DNA of 64,000 nt from DAISKN01 sp963716925. Lineage in GTDB: Bacteria > Acidobacteriota > Vicinamibacteria > Marinacidobacterales > SMYC01. Location of the stretch: NCBI GenBank assembly GCA_963716925.1, contig CAVQUX010000012.1, positions 1 to 64,000 on the forward strand. The letters are read 5' to 3'. Shown here one piece after another: positions 1 to 8,569 of the stretch. Position numbers and translations under genes: made by a program. Every line of letters starts with the position of its first letter. Position 1 is the stretch's first letter. Under the pieces are notes generated by a model that saw only the letters and a list, made by a program, of their open reading frames with translations, did not search any database and had not been told where the DNA came from.

Positions 1-287
1 GCGGGCTCGCCCGACTTGCGCGCAATGTTCATCGCCTCGACCAGCGACCGTCCGATGTGACGCACGACCATTCGGCCGGGGGTTTCGGTCTGCGGGTCCA
101 GACCGATGGACTCCAGCACCTCCCGCATCTTCTGAACGTGCTCCTTGTTCTGCTCGAGATACTCTCCCCACTCCTCCTTGAGATCCTCGTTCACTGCGCA
201 CTCGATCGCCGTCTCGTACACCTGGACCCCGCCCATCTCCGTCTCCAGTGCCTGGTAGAGAAGCGCGTTGATTTCCTCTTGATTCAT
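1..287 (-). CDS. ferritin-like domain protein (partial, runs off left edge)
   Basis: The gene reads leftward from an ATG at 285-287 and is still open at base 1, giving 95 N-terminal residues that begin MNQEEINALL. A strong Shine-Dalgarno sequence (GAAGGAGGAA) lies just upstream and fixes the start. The visible part is helical and rich in Glu and His, with long charged stretches around residues 34-55. This resembles the first helices of small ferritin-like or rubrerythrin-like four-helix proteins. The metal ligands cannot be checked because the C-terminal half is missing. The call rests on overall character, so the family is tentative. The next gene is divergent. Confidence 0.55.
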   Translation of the reverse strand, partial: MNQEEINALLYQALETEMGGVQVYETAIECAVNEDLKEEWGEYLEQNKEHVQKMREVLESIGLDPQTETPGRMVVRHIGRSLVEAMNIARKSGEP

Positions 288-514
288 CAGTTCCTCCTTC
301 AATGTCGTTCGGTTCGCTCTCCTGCGGCGACCCTATGCCGATTGTGTGGGAGACGGCATCGGGAGAATCCCCAATCCACGCTCGGATTTCGCCTGATAAG
401 AAAACTTCTCTGGAAACTCTTACACGATCTCCGTGGGGCGAGACTGCAAGGTATTGGCAGCGCGTGCGAGAACACGGCACATCCCTTGCAGTTCTCGACG
501 AAAGGAGAAAAGAA

Positions 515-1258
515 ATGAGAGACACGACAAGAGCTCGACGTCGGGGATTTGCTTTCGAGGCCCTGCTGCTCGTCGTGACTCTGGCTCGATGCAACGACTC
601 ACCGACGGGAATCGACGATTCCAAGATTGGACTCGCGGAGTCGGACATTGAGACGGGAGGGCCGGCGCCCGTGGCCTGCTTCACCACGGAGCCGAATCCT
701 CCGGAGATCGCAGCGCTCGAAACCGTGATTCTGGACGCCAGTTGCTCGGCCAACGTCAGCTCCGCCGCCACCTACCAATGGGAGCTGGGAGACGGGCGGA
801 CGGCGATGGGGTCGAGGGTCGAAGCGCGATACCGGAGGTCAGGAGAGTTCACCGTGAAGCTCAGCATCCGGGATAGAGAGGTCACGTCGGAATCGACCGC
901 CGGAATCCACGTACGGCACCGCCCCGCGGCGTGCTTTGTTTTCCATCAGGTCCTCGCTGAAGAATCGGAGGAGCCTTGCACCGTCGTCTTCGACGCGACC
1001 TGCTCGGGGGGGCCGGTGAAGGAGTACCGATGGTTCTTCGAGGGCGGGGTGCGCGCGGGCGATCCGCCGCAGGGGCCTCAGGACACGAGCGTCACCACGC
1101 GGGAGCCGCAGGTCGTGCACAGCTGGCGCGAGGAGATCGAGTGTCTGGCTTTCCGACCCTTCCGCCGGCTCGTCCGGCTGACCGTCGTCGACAAGGGTGG
1201 AGCGACGGATACCCACGAAGAGACGGTCCTGTTTACCGTACCCATGCTGCGCCGGTAG
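515..1258 (+). CDS. PKD-domain exported protein, probable lipoprotein
   Basis: This is a 247-residue exported protein. The ATG at 515 has AAAGGAG nine bases upstream; the frame is open further upstream but without a better start. The N-terminus has several Arg, then a hydrophobic stretch ending LARC near residue 26. That is a lipobox-like site with an unusual Arg before the Cys. Two immunoglobulin-like PKD folds follow. The first, about residues 55-130, holds a WELGDG motif and a Y-R-R-S-G-E-F-T-V-K strand. The second, about 135-240, holds W-F-F-E-G-G and ends R-L-T-V-V-D. PKD domains usually mediate extracellular binding or spacing. The partner is unknown. Confidence 0.7.
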   Translation: MRDTTRARRRGFAFEALLLVVTLARCNDSPTGIDDSKIGLAESDIETGGPAPVACFTTEPNPPEIAALETVILDASCSANVSSAATYQWELGDGRTAMGSRVEARYRRSGEFTVKLSIRDREVTSESTAGIHVRHRPAACFVFHQVLAEESEEPCTVVFDATCSGGPVKEYRWFFEGGVRAGDPPQGPQDTSVTTREPQVVHSWREEIECLAFRPFRRLVRLTVVDKGGATDTHEETVLFTVPMLRR

Positions 1259-1345
1259 GGCGCGGTGGAGGTGTAACGATGCGTCCCCGAAGTGGGCGTC
1301 GGGGCAGCGATTCACGCAAAACCGGAATCAGAGGAGATTACGTCG

Positions 1346-1795
1346 ATGCTGAGCTCCTGGTGGAACGTCCCGGACTTCCTGCTGGTCGAGAACACGGGCA
1401 ACGGTGAATCCGAAGAGGAATTCGTCGTGCTCTCGGGCCGGGGCGCTTCCGAGCTCGACGTCCGACGGATCTCGGGTGCGTCAGCGCTGCTCGAAGCGCT
1501 CCGGGGTCTGGCTCCCCGCCGGATCATTCTCGACTTCCACGTCTCCTTTGGTCGCGGTCTGGATCTTCTGCGGGCGTTGAAGATCGGCGCTCCCGAACCG
1601 ACGCTGGTCGCTCGCGTACGCTCCTGGCGCTCGAGGGAGTTGGAGCTCCCTCTATTTCTCGGTCGAGGTGCAGACGTCGAGAGTGAGCCTTCATCTGATG
1701 AGACCGGAAGAGCTCTCCGAAGGGTGGATCGCTCTCGGCGGAGTTCCGAGCGGCGGCGTCGCCCTGTAGGTCCAACTAGAGTTCTCAACCGATAG
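1346..1795 (+). CDS. receiver-like protein, degenerate
   Basis: This 149-residue protein heads the signalling cluster. The ATG at 1346 is preceded by GAGGAG with about nine bases of spacing. Residues 10-85 look like a CheY-type receiver: an LLVEN strand, an amphipathic helix with ALLEALRGL, then RIILDFHVSFGRGLDLLRAL, where the Asp is where a phosphoacceptor would sit. The acidic pocket and the conserved Lys region are poor, so phosphorylation is doubtful. The last 30 residues are Arg/Ser-rich and look like an out-of-frame tail. From 1698 a different frame reads MRPEELSEGWIALGGVP and stops, so a late frame break is possible. The receiver assignment is an inference. Confidence 0.4.
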   Translation: MLSSWWNVPDFLLVENTGNGESEEEFVVLSGRGASELDVRRISGASALLEALRGLAPRRIILDFHVSFGRGLDLLRALKIGAPEPTLVARVRSWRSRELELPLFLGRGADVESEPSSDETGRALRRVDRSRRSSERRRRPVGPTRVLNR

Positions 1796-1836
1796 AGGAT
1801 CGGGTCGGGCTCTCGTCACACTGTTCGCTGCTCATC

Positions 1837-3111
1837 ATGACGAGTGGCGAGGGTTTGCCTTCGGACCGGCGAGAACGGGTTCTGGGAGAGGCGAGAGCGG
1901 CGCTCTTCTCTTCGTTGGACACCGAAGCCAATTTGACTCAGGTAGCGCGGCTGGCGATCCCGGCGCTCGCCGACGCATGCGTCATTCACCTCGCGGACGA
2001 TGACGGGAGGATGCGGCTGCTGGCGGCGCTTCACGTCGATGCCGATCGGTTGGCCCCTCTCCAGAACGTGCATCGACGCGAGGAGTCGGCAAGATCTTCC
2101 GAAGAGGGTCCCTGGAACGTCCTCCGGAGCGGTGAGCCCGAGCTTCTCGCGGACGCAGGCACGCACTACCTGGCACGCGCGCGGGATCCAGAAGAGCGGC
2201 AGCTCCTCGAGCGCGTCGACCTCGGGTCGAGCCTCAGCGCGCCGATGGTATTCCACAAGCGCCTGGTGGGAGCGATCTCCCTGTTCACGTCGCGGTACGG
2301 TCGGAGATTGACCGAACGAGACCTCACCGTGGTGCAGGATCTCGCGCAGTGCTCCGCGGCGGCCGTGGCCCATGGGCTGTTGTTTCGCGAGTCGGAAAGG
2401 CTGAGTCGAGTGAACGACGAGCTGCTCGCGGCATACGCCCGGAAACTGCAGGACCCGATGGGCTCGGTTCAAATCTGGGTTGAGCTCCTGCGTTCCGAGA
2501 GACTCGAGCCGGGCGGCTTGCGCGCGCTATCGATGATCGAGGTCAGTATCCGCCATATCAACGACCTGGTGGCCCGGCTGGTGGACACCGCGCGGATCCT
2601 CACCGGCCGGGTGAAGCTCGACCGGCAGGCGACGGACCTGCCGGAGCTGTTCGCGGCGGTGCTGAAGGCGGCCGAGCCCGCGGCCCGGGAAAAGCGCCTC
2701 CGCCTGGAGGTCGAGATCGATCGCTCCTTAGAGTGGCTGTGGGCGGATCCGCGGCGACTTCGGCAGGCGCTCGAGAGTCTGCTGTCGAACTCCATCAAGT
2801 TCACTCCGCCGGGCGGGTCGGTTACCGCGCGGCTCGAGCGCCGCGAGAACTGGGCTCATATCGGAGTGCGCGACACAGGCATCGGCATCTCACGCGACCT
2901 GCTGCCCTCCGTCCTGGCGGGTTTCGGTGAAGGCGTCGACTCTCAGAACGCCCTGAGTCTCGCCATCGCTCAACAGATCGCCCGACTCCACGACGGGAGG
3001 ATCGGCGCCGAGAGCGAGGGGGAAGGACGCGGGAGTGTCTTTACCCTCGACCTGCCCCTCGACGCCCCCCCCCGGGGTTCTCGTCCGATCGGTCCGGACA
3101 GTGACTCGTAG
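1837..3111 (+). CDS. GAF sensor histidine-kinase-like protein without the phosphoacceptor His
   Basis: This 424-residue cytoplasmic protein has a GAF domain (about residues 20-165), a DHp dimerisation segment (about 190-260) and an HATPase_c domain (about 285-415). Where kinases have S-H-E-L-R-T-P-L, this protein has A-R-K-L-Q-D-P-M, so the phosphoacceptor His is Arg202. The ATPase N-box (LESLLSNSIKF) and the G1 box (DTGIGI) are present, but the G2 glycines are lost (NALSLAIAQQ instead of GTGLGLA). It therefore looks like a pseudo-kinase that binds a ligand or scaffolds its partners. It lies between the receiver-like gene and the large hybrid kinase. No clear ribosome site is visible before the ATG. 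Confidence 0.8.
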   Translation: MTSGEGLPSDRRERVLGEARAALFSSLDTEANLTQVARLAIPALADACVIHLADDDGRMRLLAALHVDADRLAPLQNVHRREESARSSEEGPWNVLRSGEPELLADAGTHYLARARDPEERQLLERVDLGSSLSAPMVFHKRLVGAISLFTSRYGRRLTERDLTVVQDLAQCSAAAVAHGLLFRESERLSRVNDELLAAYARKLQDPMGSVQIWVELLRSERLEPGGLRALSMIEVSIRHINDLVARLVDTARILTGRVKLDRQATDLPELFAAVLKAAEPAAREKRLRLEVEIDRSLEWLWADPRRLRQALESLLSNSIKFTPPGGSVTARLERRENWAHIGVRDTGIGISRDLLPSVLAGFGEGVDSQNALSLAIAQQIARLHDGRIGAESEGEGRGSVFTLDLPLDAPPRGSRPIGPDSDS

Positions 3112-3246
3112 GGGCGCCTCGGTACTTCACCGTATTCCGGGGTCCCGCTGGCCGCGTCTATCGTCGCTCCACCGGCCGCGATCGAACCGTTCGCGGGTGC
3201 GTTGTCGATCCGGGTTCCTCTGGGACGAGCCGGCGAGGAGCTGTCC

Positions 3247-6200
3247 ATGAAAAAGACCACGATCGGCGAGAGTCCGGCCCCTGGGATGGTTCCCCCTGCG
3301 CCACCGGGCGAAAATGCTCGGCCGAGGAGAACTCCTCCCGTGCCGCGAACCGAGTCGGCGACCGAAGGCAATCGGATCGCGAGGGGAAACGGCAGCCGCC
3401 AGTATGCGGGTCAGACCTCTCAGGTGCTCGATGCGAGGCAACTCCTGATGGCGTTGGGCGCCCTGAAGAAGGGGGACTTCACCGTCAGGCTTCCGTTCGA
3501 TCTCCCCGGGCTTCCGGGGAAAGTGGCGGACACTTTCAACGAAGTGGTGGAGATGAATCAGCGTCTGGCGGGGGAGCTGGAGCGTGTGAGCCGCGTGGTG
3601 GGGAGAGAGGGGAGGATCTCTCAGCGGGCCGACATGGGATTCGCGACGGGCTCGTGGCAGACGCAGGTGGCTTCGGTGAACGCGCTCATCGACGACCTCG
3701 TGTATCCCACTCGCGAGACGGCGCGGGTAATCGGTGCCGTCGCCAAAGGCGACTTGTCGCAGACGATGGCCCTGGAGATCGAGGGTCGGGCGCTCGCCGG
3801 AGAGTTCCTGAGGAGCGCTCGCATCGTCAACACCATGGTGAACCAGCTCTCGTCGTTCGCTTCGGAGGTGACGCGGGTCGCTCGCGAGGTGGGAACGGAG
3901 GGCAAGCTCGGCGGCCAGGCCAGGGTCAAAGGCGTGGCCGGTATCTGGAAGGACCTCACCGATTCGGTCAATTCGATGGCGGGAAACCTCACCGCCCAGG
4001 TGCGGAACATCGCGGCGGTGACCACCGCGGTGGCCGGAGGCGACCTCTCCAAGAAGATCACCGTCGACGTTCGCGGCGAGATCCTGGAGCTGAAGGACAC
4101 CATCAACACCATGGTGGATCAACTCCGATCGTTCGCTTCGGAAGTGACTCGAGTCGCCCGCGAAGTGGGGACGGAAGGCAAGCTCGGCGGCCAGGCGGTG
4201 GTTACCGGCGTCGCGGGCACGTGGAAGGACCTGACGGACAACGTGAACTTCATGGCGGGGAACCTGACCTCCCAGGTGCGCAACATCGCGGACGTGACCA
4301 AGGCGGTGGCGGCAGGGGACCTGTCGAAGAAGATCACCGTGGACGTGAAGGGAGAGATCCTGGAGCTGAAGGACACCGTCAACACCATGGTGGACCAGCT
4401 CAACTCCTTCGCCTCGGAGGTGACCAGGGTGGCGCGCGAGGTGGGGACGGAGGGAAAGCTCGGGGGCCAGGCGGACGTGAAGGGTGTGGCGGGGACCTGG
4501 AAGGACCTGACCGACAACGTGAACTTCATGGCGGGAAACCTCACCTCCCAGGTGCGCAACATCGCGGACGTGACCAAGGCGGTGGCGGCGGGAGACCTGT
4601 CGAAGAAGATCACCGTGGACGTGAAGGGAGAGATCCTGGAGCTGAAGGACACCATCAATACCATGGTGGACCGGCTCAACTCCTTCGCCTCGGAGGTGAC
4701 CAGGGTCGCGCGCGAAGTGGGAACGGAAGGAAAGCTCGGCGGCCAGGCGGACGTGAAGGGTGTGGGCGGCACCTGGAAGGACCTGACCGACTCGGTGAAC
4801 TCCATGGCCGGCCGCCTGACGTCCCAGGTGCGCAACATCGCGGACGTGACCAAGGCGGTGGCGGCGGGGGACCTGTCGAAGAAGATCACCGTGGACGTGA
4901 AGGGAGAGATCCTGGAGTTGAAGAACACCGTCAACACCATGGTAGGCCAGCTGTCCTCTTTCGCTTCCGAAGTGACGAGAGTGGCGCGCGAGGTGGGGAC
5001 GGAGGGAAAGCTCGGCGGTCAGGCGGAGGTGAAGGGTGTCGCGGGCACGTGGAAGGACCTGACCGACAACGTGAACTTCATGGCGGGAAACCTGACGTCC
5101 CAGGTGCGCAACATCGCGGACGTGACCAAGGCCGTCGCGGCGGGAGACCTGTCGAAGAAGATCACCGTGGACGTGAAGGGAGAGATCCTGGAGCTGAAGG
5201 ACACCGTCAACACCATGGTGGACCGGCTCAACTCCTTCGCCTCGGAGGTGACCAGGGTCGCGCGCGAGGTGGGGACGGAAGGAAAGCTCGGGGGCCAGGC
5301 GGACGTGAAGGGCGTCGCGGGCACGTGGAAGGATCTGACGGACAACGTGAACTTCATGGCCCGGAACCTCACGAACCAAGTGCGGGGCATCGCCCAGGTG
5401 GTTACCGCCGTGGCCAACGGGGATCTGAAGCGGAAGCTGGCGCTCGAGGCGAAGGGCGAGATCGCCGAGCTCGCGGACACCATCAACAGCATGATCGAGA
5501 CGCTGGCAACGTTCGCCGACCAGGTCACGGGCGTCGCCCGTGAAGTGGGCGTGGAGGGGAAGCTCGGCGGCCAGGCCTCGGTGCCGGGCGCCGCCGGGAC
5601 GTGGAAAGACCTTACGGAGAACGTGAATCAGCTCGCCGCGAACCTCACGACCCAGGTGCGGGCGATCGCGGACGTGGCGACGGCGGTGACCCGTGGCGAT
5701 CTCACCCGCTCGATCGACGTCGCCGCCCAGGGAGAAGTGGCTGCGCTGAAGGACAACATCAACGAGATGATCCGCAACTTGAAGGACACCACGCGCAAGA
5801 ACTCCGAGCAGGACTGGCTCAAGACCAACCTGGCCAAGTTCAGCAGGATGCTTCAGGGCCACAAGGATCTGCTCGCCGTAGGGCGGCTCATCCTGTCGGA
5901 GCTGGCTCCGGTGGTGAACGCCCAGCACGGTGTTTTCTATACGCTGGACATCGGCGACGAGCAGAGCCTCAAGCTCCTCGCCAGCTACGCGTACCGGGAG
6001 CGGGTGAACATCGGAACCACCTTCCAGCTCGGCGAGGGTCTGGTGGGCCAGTGCGCCCTCGAGAAGGAAAAGATACTGTTGACGAAGGTGCCGGGGGATT
6101 ACATCCGCATCAGCTCCGGCCTGGGTGAGGCTACTCCGCTCAACATCATCGTCCTGCCGGTGGTGTTCGAGGGGCAGGTCAAGGCGGTCCTGGAGCTCGC

Positions 6201-8559
6201 CTCCTTCGACAGCTTCAGCGAGACGCACCAGATGTTTCTCGATCAGCTGACCGATACCATCGGGATCGTGTTCAACACCATCGAGGCGAGCACGCTCACC
6301 GAGAACCTGCTGGCGCAGTCCCAGTCGCTGGCGCGGGAGCTCCAGAGCCGGCAGGAAGAGCTGCAGAAGACGAATGCCCAGCTGGAGGAGAAAGCGACTC
6401 TCCTGGCGGAGCAGAACGTGGAAGTGGAGCGCAAGAACTTCGAGGTGGAGCAGGCCCGGCAGGCGCTCGAAGAGAAGGCTTCTCAGCTGGCCCTCACCTC
6501 CAAGTACAAGTCGGAGTTCCTCGCCAACATGTCGCACGAGCTGCGGACCCCGTTGAACAGCCTGCTCATCCTGTCCGATCAGCTCTCGCGCAACCCCGAC
6601 CAGAACCTCACCATGCGGCAGGTGGAGTTCGCCCGCACGATCCACGCGGCCGGGAACGACCTCCTGGCCCTCATCAACGACATCCTCGATCTCTCGAAGA
6701 TCGAGTCGGGCACGGTCGTCGTCGACGTCGGGGAGGTCAAGGTCCGCGACCTCATCGACTACGTCGAGCGGAGCTTCCGCCACGTGGCCGAGTCCCGCCG
6801 TTTGATCTTCGACCTCGATGTCGCTCCCGGAACCCCGCGGTCGCTGCAGACGGACGCGAAGCGTCTGCAGCAGATCCTGAAGAACCTGCTCTCGAACGCG
6901 TTCAAGTTCACCGAGCGCGGCCGGGTCAACCTCCGGGTGCAGGCTGCCGGCTGGGGTTGGAGTCCGGGAAACGAGGCGCTGGACCGCGCCCGGTCGGTCG
7001 TCGCACTCTCCGTTCAGGACACCGGAGTGGGGATCTCTCCGGATAAACAGCAGATCGTGTTCGAGGCTTTCCAGCAGGCGGATGGCTCGACCAGCCGCAA
7101 GTACGGCGGCACCGGGCTCGGGCTCGCCATCAGTCGTGAGATCGCCCGCGTGCTGGGGGGGGAGCTGAAGCTCGAGAGCGAGGTGGGCAAGGGAAGCGTC
7201 TTCACACTGTACCTGCCGGAGGTATACAGGCCGGTGAAAGCGGTCCGTCCCGTCCTGGCTGACGCCGAGCCCGCCGCCTCGCCCTCTGCGATCGGGAAGG
7301 TGCGGGCGATGGAGCCCGAGCCGGTCGTTCCGGTGCCCGCCACCAACGTTCTCACCGACGACAGCGCCGACGTCGAGCCCGGGGACCTCGTGCTGCTCGT
7401 CGTGGAGAACGACTTGAGCTTCGCTCAGATCCTGATGGACCTCGCGCGCGAGAGGGGATTCAAGGTCGTGGTGGCCCCGCGGGGGATGGCCGGCCTGACC
7501 GCCGCACAGCAGTATCGGCCTGCCGCGATTACCCTGGACATCAATCTTCCCGACGTGGACGGCTGGAGAGTCCTCGAGAGACTGAAGGACACCTCGAACC
7601 TCCGCCATATCCCGGTGCACGTGATCACCACGGACGACGAGCGCGAACGCGCCTTGAGAATGGGAGCGATGGGAGCTCTCGTCAAACCGCTGAAGAGCCA
7701 GGACGCGCTCGACGAGGTTTTCGAGAGAATCGAGCGTCTCCTCAAGCCGACGCCGCGGGTTCTGACCCTGGTGGACAACGACGACGGGAGACAGGCGGTT
7801 ATCGCCGAGACGCTGGCCGGGACCGACGTCGAGGTGCGTTCGTTCGCCACGGGCGCCGAGGCTCTCCTCGGCCTCCGGGATGTCCGACCCGATCTCCTGG
7901 TCCTCGGCCAGGAAATCCCCGACATCCGGCGCTCGGAGCTGATCGCGAAGATCGCTCTCTCGCCGGTGCTGGCCGACCTGCCGGTCCTGGCGTACTCGCC
8001 CGCCGAGCTGGCGCCCGAAGAAAGTCTCGAGCTCCAGCACCTGGCCCACAGCATGCCGCTCAAGGACGTTCGCTCCCTCGAGCGGCTAGTGGACGAGGCG
8101 TCGCTGTTCCTTCACCTGCCGATCGAGCGGCTGCCCGAGAGACAGCAGAGAGTCATTCGGGAGATCCGCGAAGGCCGGACCGGCCTCGCCGGAAAACGCG
8201 TGATGATCGTGGATGACGACATCCGGAACATCTTCGCCCTCACCAGTCTTCTCGAGCGGCACAACCTGGAGATCCGCTCCGCCGAGACCGGCAGGGGAGC
8301 GATCGAGACGCTTCAGAACGACGGCGACGTCGATCTGGTGCTGATGGACATCATGATGCCGGATCTGGACGGCTACGACACCATCCGCGAGATTCGGGCG
8401 CTGCCCCGGTTCCAGGCGCTGCCGATCGTGGCCCTCACCGCCAAGGCGATGAAGGGAGATCGTGAGAAATGCATCGAGGCGGGAGCCTCGGACTACATCG
8501 CTAAGCCGGTCGATCCCGAGCAGCTGCTCGCGCTCCTCCGGTTATGGCTCTTCCGCTGA
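3247..8559 (+). CDS. soluble hybrid histidine kinase: tandem HAMP array, GAF, HisKA, HATPase, three receivers
   Basis: A 1770-residue protein without membrane segments. The ATG at 3247 has GAGGAG seven bases upstream; a TTG at 3202 is less likely. Order: N-terminal region and degenerate HAMP units (about 60-200), seven 92-residue HAMP units (203-846), GAF (about 870-1030), coiled coil (about 1030-1090), DHp motif SHELRTPL with His1097, HATPase_c with DTGVGIS and GTGLGLAIS, then three receivers. Receiver 1 keeps its phosphoacceptor (LDINLPD, Asp1431). Receiver 2 has Gly1554 in its place (LVLGQEIPD) and should be inert. Receiver 3 is intact (LMDIMMPD, Asp1701). The layout recalls fungal group III (Nik1-type) kinases and bacterial relatives, where HAMP arrays relay osmotic or mechanical signals. 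The input here is unknown. Confidence 0.93.
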   Translation: MKKTTIGESPAPGMVPPAPPGENARPRRTPPVPRTESATEGNRIARGNGSRQYAGQTSQVLDARQLLMALGALKKGDFTVRLPFDLPGLPGKVADTFNEVVEMNQRLAGELERVSRVVGREGRISQRADMGFATGSWQTQVASVNALIDDLVYPTRETARVIGAVAKGDLSQTMALEIEGRALAGEFLRSARIVNTMVNQLSSFASEVTRVAREVGTEGKLGGQARVKGVAGIWKDLTDSVNSMAGNLTAQVRNIAAVTTAVAGGDLSKKITVDVRGEILELKDTINTMVDQLRSFASEVTRVAREVGTEGKLGGQAVVTGVAGTWKDLTDNVNFMAGNLTSQVRNIADVTKAVAAGDLSKKITVDVKGEILELKDTVNTMVDQLNSFASEVTRVAREVGTEGKLGGQADVKGVAGTWKDLTDNVNFMAGNLTSQVRNIADVTKAVAAGDLSKKITVDVKGEILELKDTINTMVDRLNSFASEVTRVAREVGTEGKLGGQADVKGVGGTWKDLTDSVNSMAGRLTSQVRNIADVTKAVAAGDLSKKITVDVKGEILELKNTVNTMVGQLSSFASEVTRVAREVGTEGKLGGQAEVKGVAGTWKDLTDNVNFMAGNLTSQVRNIADVTKAVAAGDLSKKITVDVKGEILELKDTVNTMVDRLNSFASEVTRVAREVGTEGKLGGQADVKGVAGTWKDLTDNVNFMARNLTNQVRGIAQVVTAVANGDLKRKLALEAKGEIAELADTINSMIETLATFADQVTGVAREVGVEGKLGGQASVPGAAGTWKDLTENVNQLAANLTTQVRAIADVATAVTRGDLTRSIDVAAQGEVAALKDNINEMIRNLKDTTRKNSEQDWLKTNLAKFSRMLQGHKDLLAVGRLILSELAPVVNAQHGVFYTLDIGDEQSLKLLASYAYRERVNIGTTFQLGEGLVGQCALEKEKILLTKVPGDYIRISSGLGEATPLNIIVLPVVFEGQVKAVLELASFDSFSETHQMFLDQLTDTIGIVFNTIEASTLTENLLAQSQSLARELQSRQEELQKTNAQLEEKATLLAEQNVEVERKNFEVEQARQALEEKASQLALTSKYKSEFLANMSHELRTPLNSLLILSDQLSRNPDQNLTMRQVEFARTIHAAGNDLLALINDILDLSKIESGTVVVDVGEVKVRDLIDYVERSFRHVAESRRLIFDLDVAPGTPRSLQTDAKRLQQILKNLLSNAFKFTERGRVNLRVQAAGWGWSPGNEALDRARSVVALSVQDTGVGISPDKQQIVFEAFQQADGSTSRKYGGTGLGLAISREIARVLGGELKLESEVGKGSVFTLYLPEVYRPVKAVRPVLADAEPAASPSAIGKVRAMEPEPVVPVPATNVLTDDSADVEPGDLVLLVVENDLSFAQILMDLARERGFKVVVAPRGMAGLTAAQQYRPAAITLDINLPDVDGWRVLERLKDTSNLRHIPVHVITTDDERERALRMGAMGALVKPLKSQDALDEVFERIERLLKPTPRVLTLVDNDDGRQAVIAETLAGTDVEVRSFATGAEALLGLRDVRPDLLVLGQEIPDIRRSELIAKIALSPVLADLPVLAYSPAELAPEESLELQHLAHSMPLKDVRSLERLVDEASLFLHLPIERLPERQQRVIREIREGRTGLAGKRVMIVDDDIRNIFALTSLLERHNLEIRSAETGRGAIETLQNDGDVDLVLMDIMMPDLDGYDTIREIRALPRFQALPIVALTAKAMKGDREKCIEAGASDYIAKPVDPEQLLALLRLWLFR
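3853..5784 (+). repeat. seven tandem 276-bp coding repeats (HAMP units)
   Basis: The S-F-A-S-E-V-T-R-V motif recurs at 3853, 4129, 4405, 4681, 4957 and 5233, with a diverged copy at 5509 (T-F-A-D-Q-V). The spacing is exactly 276 bp (92 codons) each time. Each unit encodes two alternating HAMP-like helical hairpins, one around G-T-E-G-K-L-G-G-Q-A and one around A-A-G-D-L-S-K-K-I-T-V-D-V. The central units are nearly identical at both DNA and protein level, while the first and last have drifted. This is the pattern of recent unequal exchange or gene conversion. Copy number may vary between strains or be mis-assembled. Confidence 0.95.
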
Positions 8560-8569
8560 CGGCCGCCAC

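Noticed and set aside
3127..8049. A 1640-codon open frame antisense to the large hybrid kinase
   Set aside because: It mirrors the HAMP repeats, is Arg/His/Leu-rich with no recognisable domain, and exists because codon bias in GC-rich DNA keeps the antisense frame open. The sense strand encodes clear domains.
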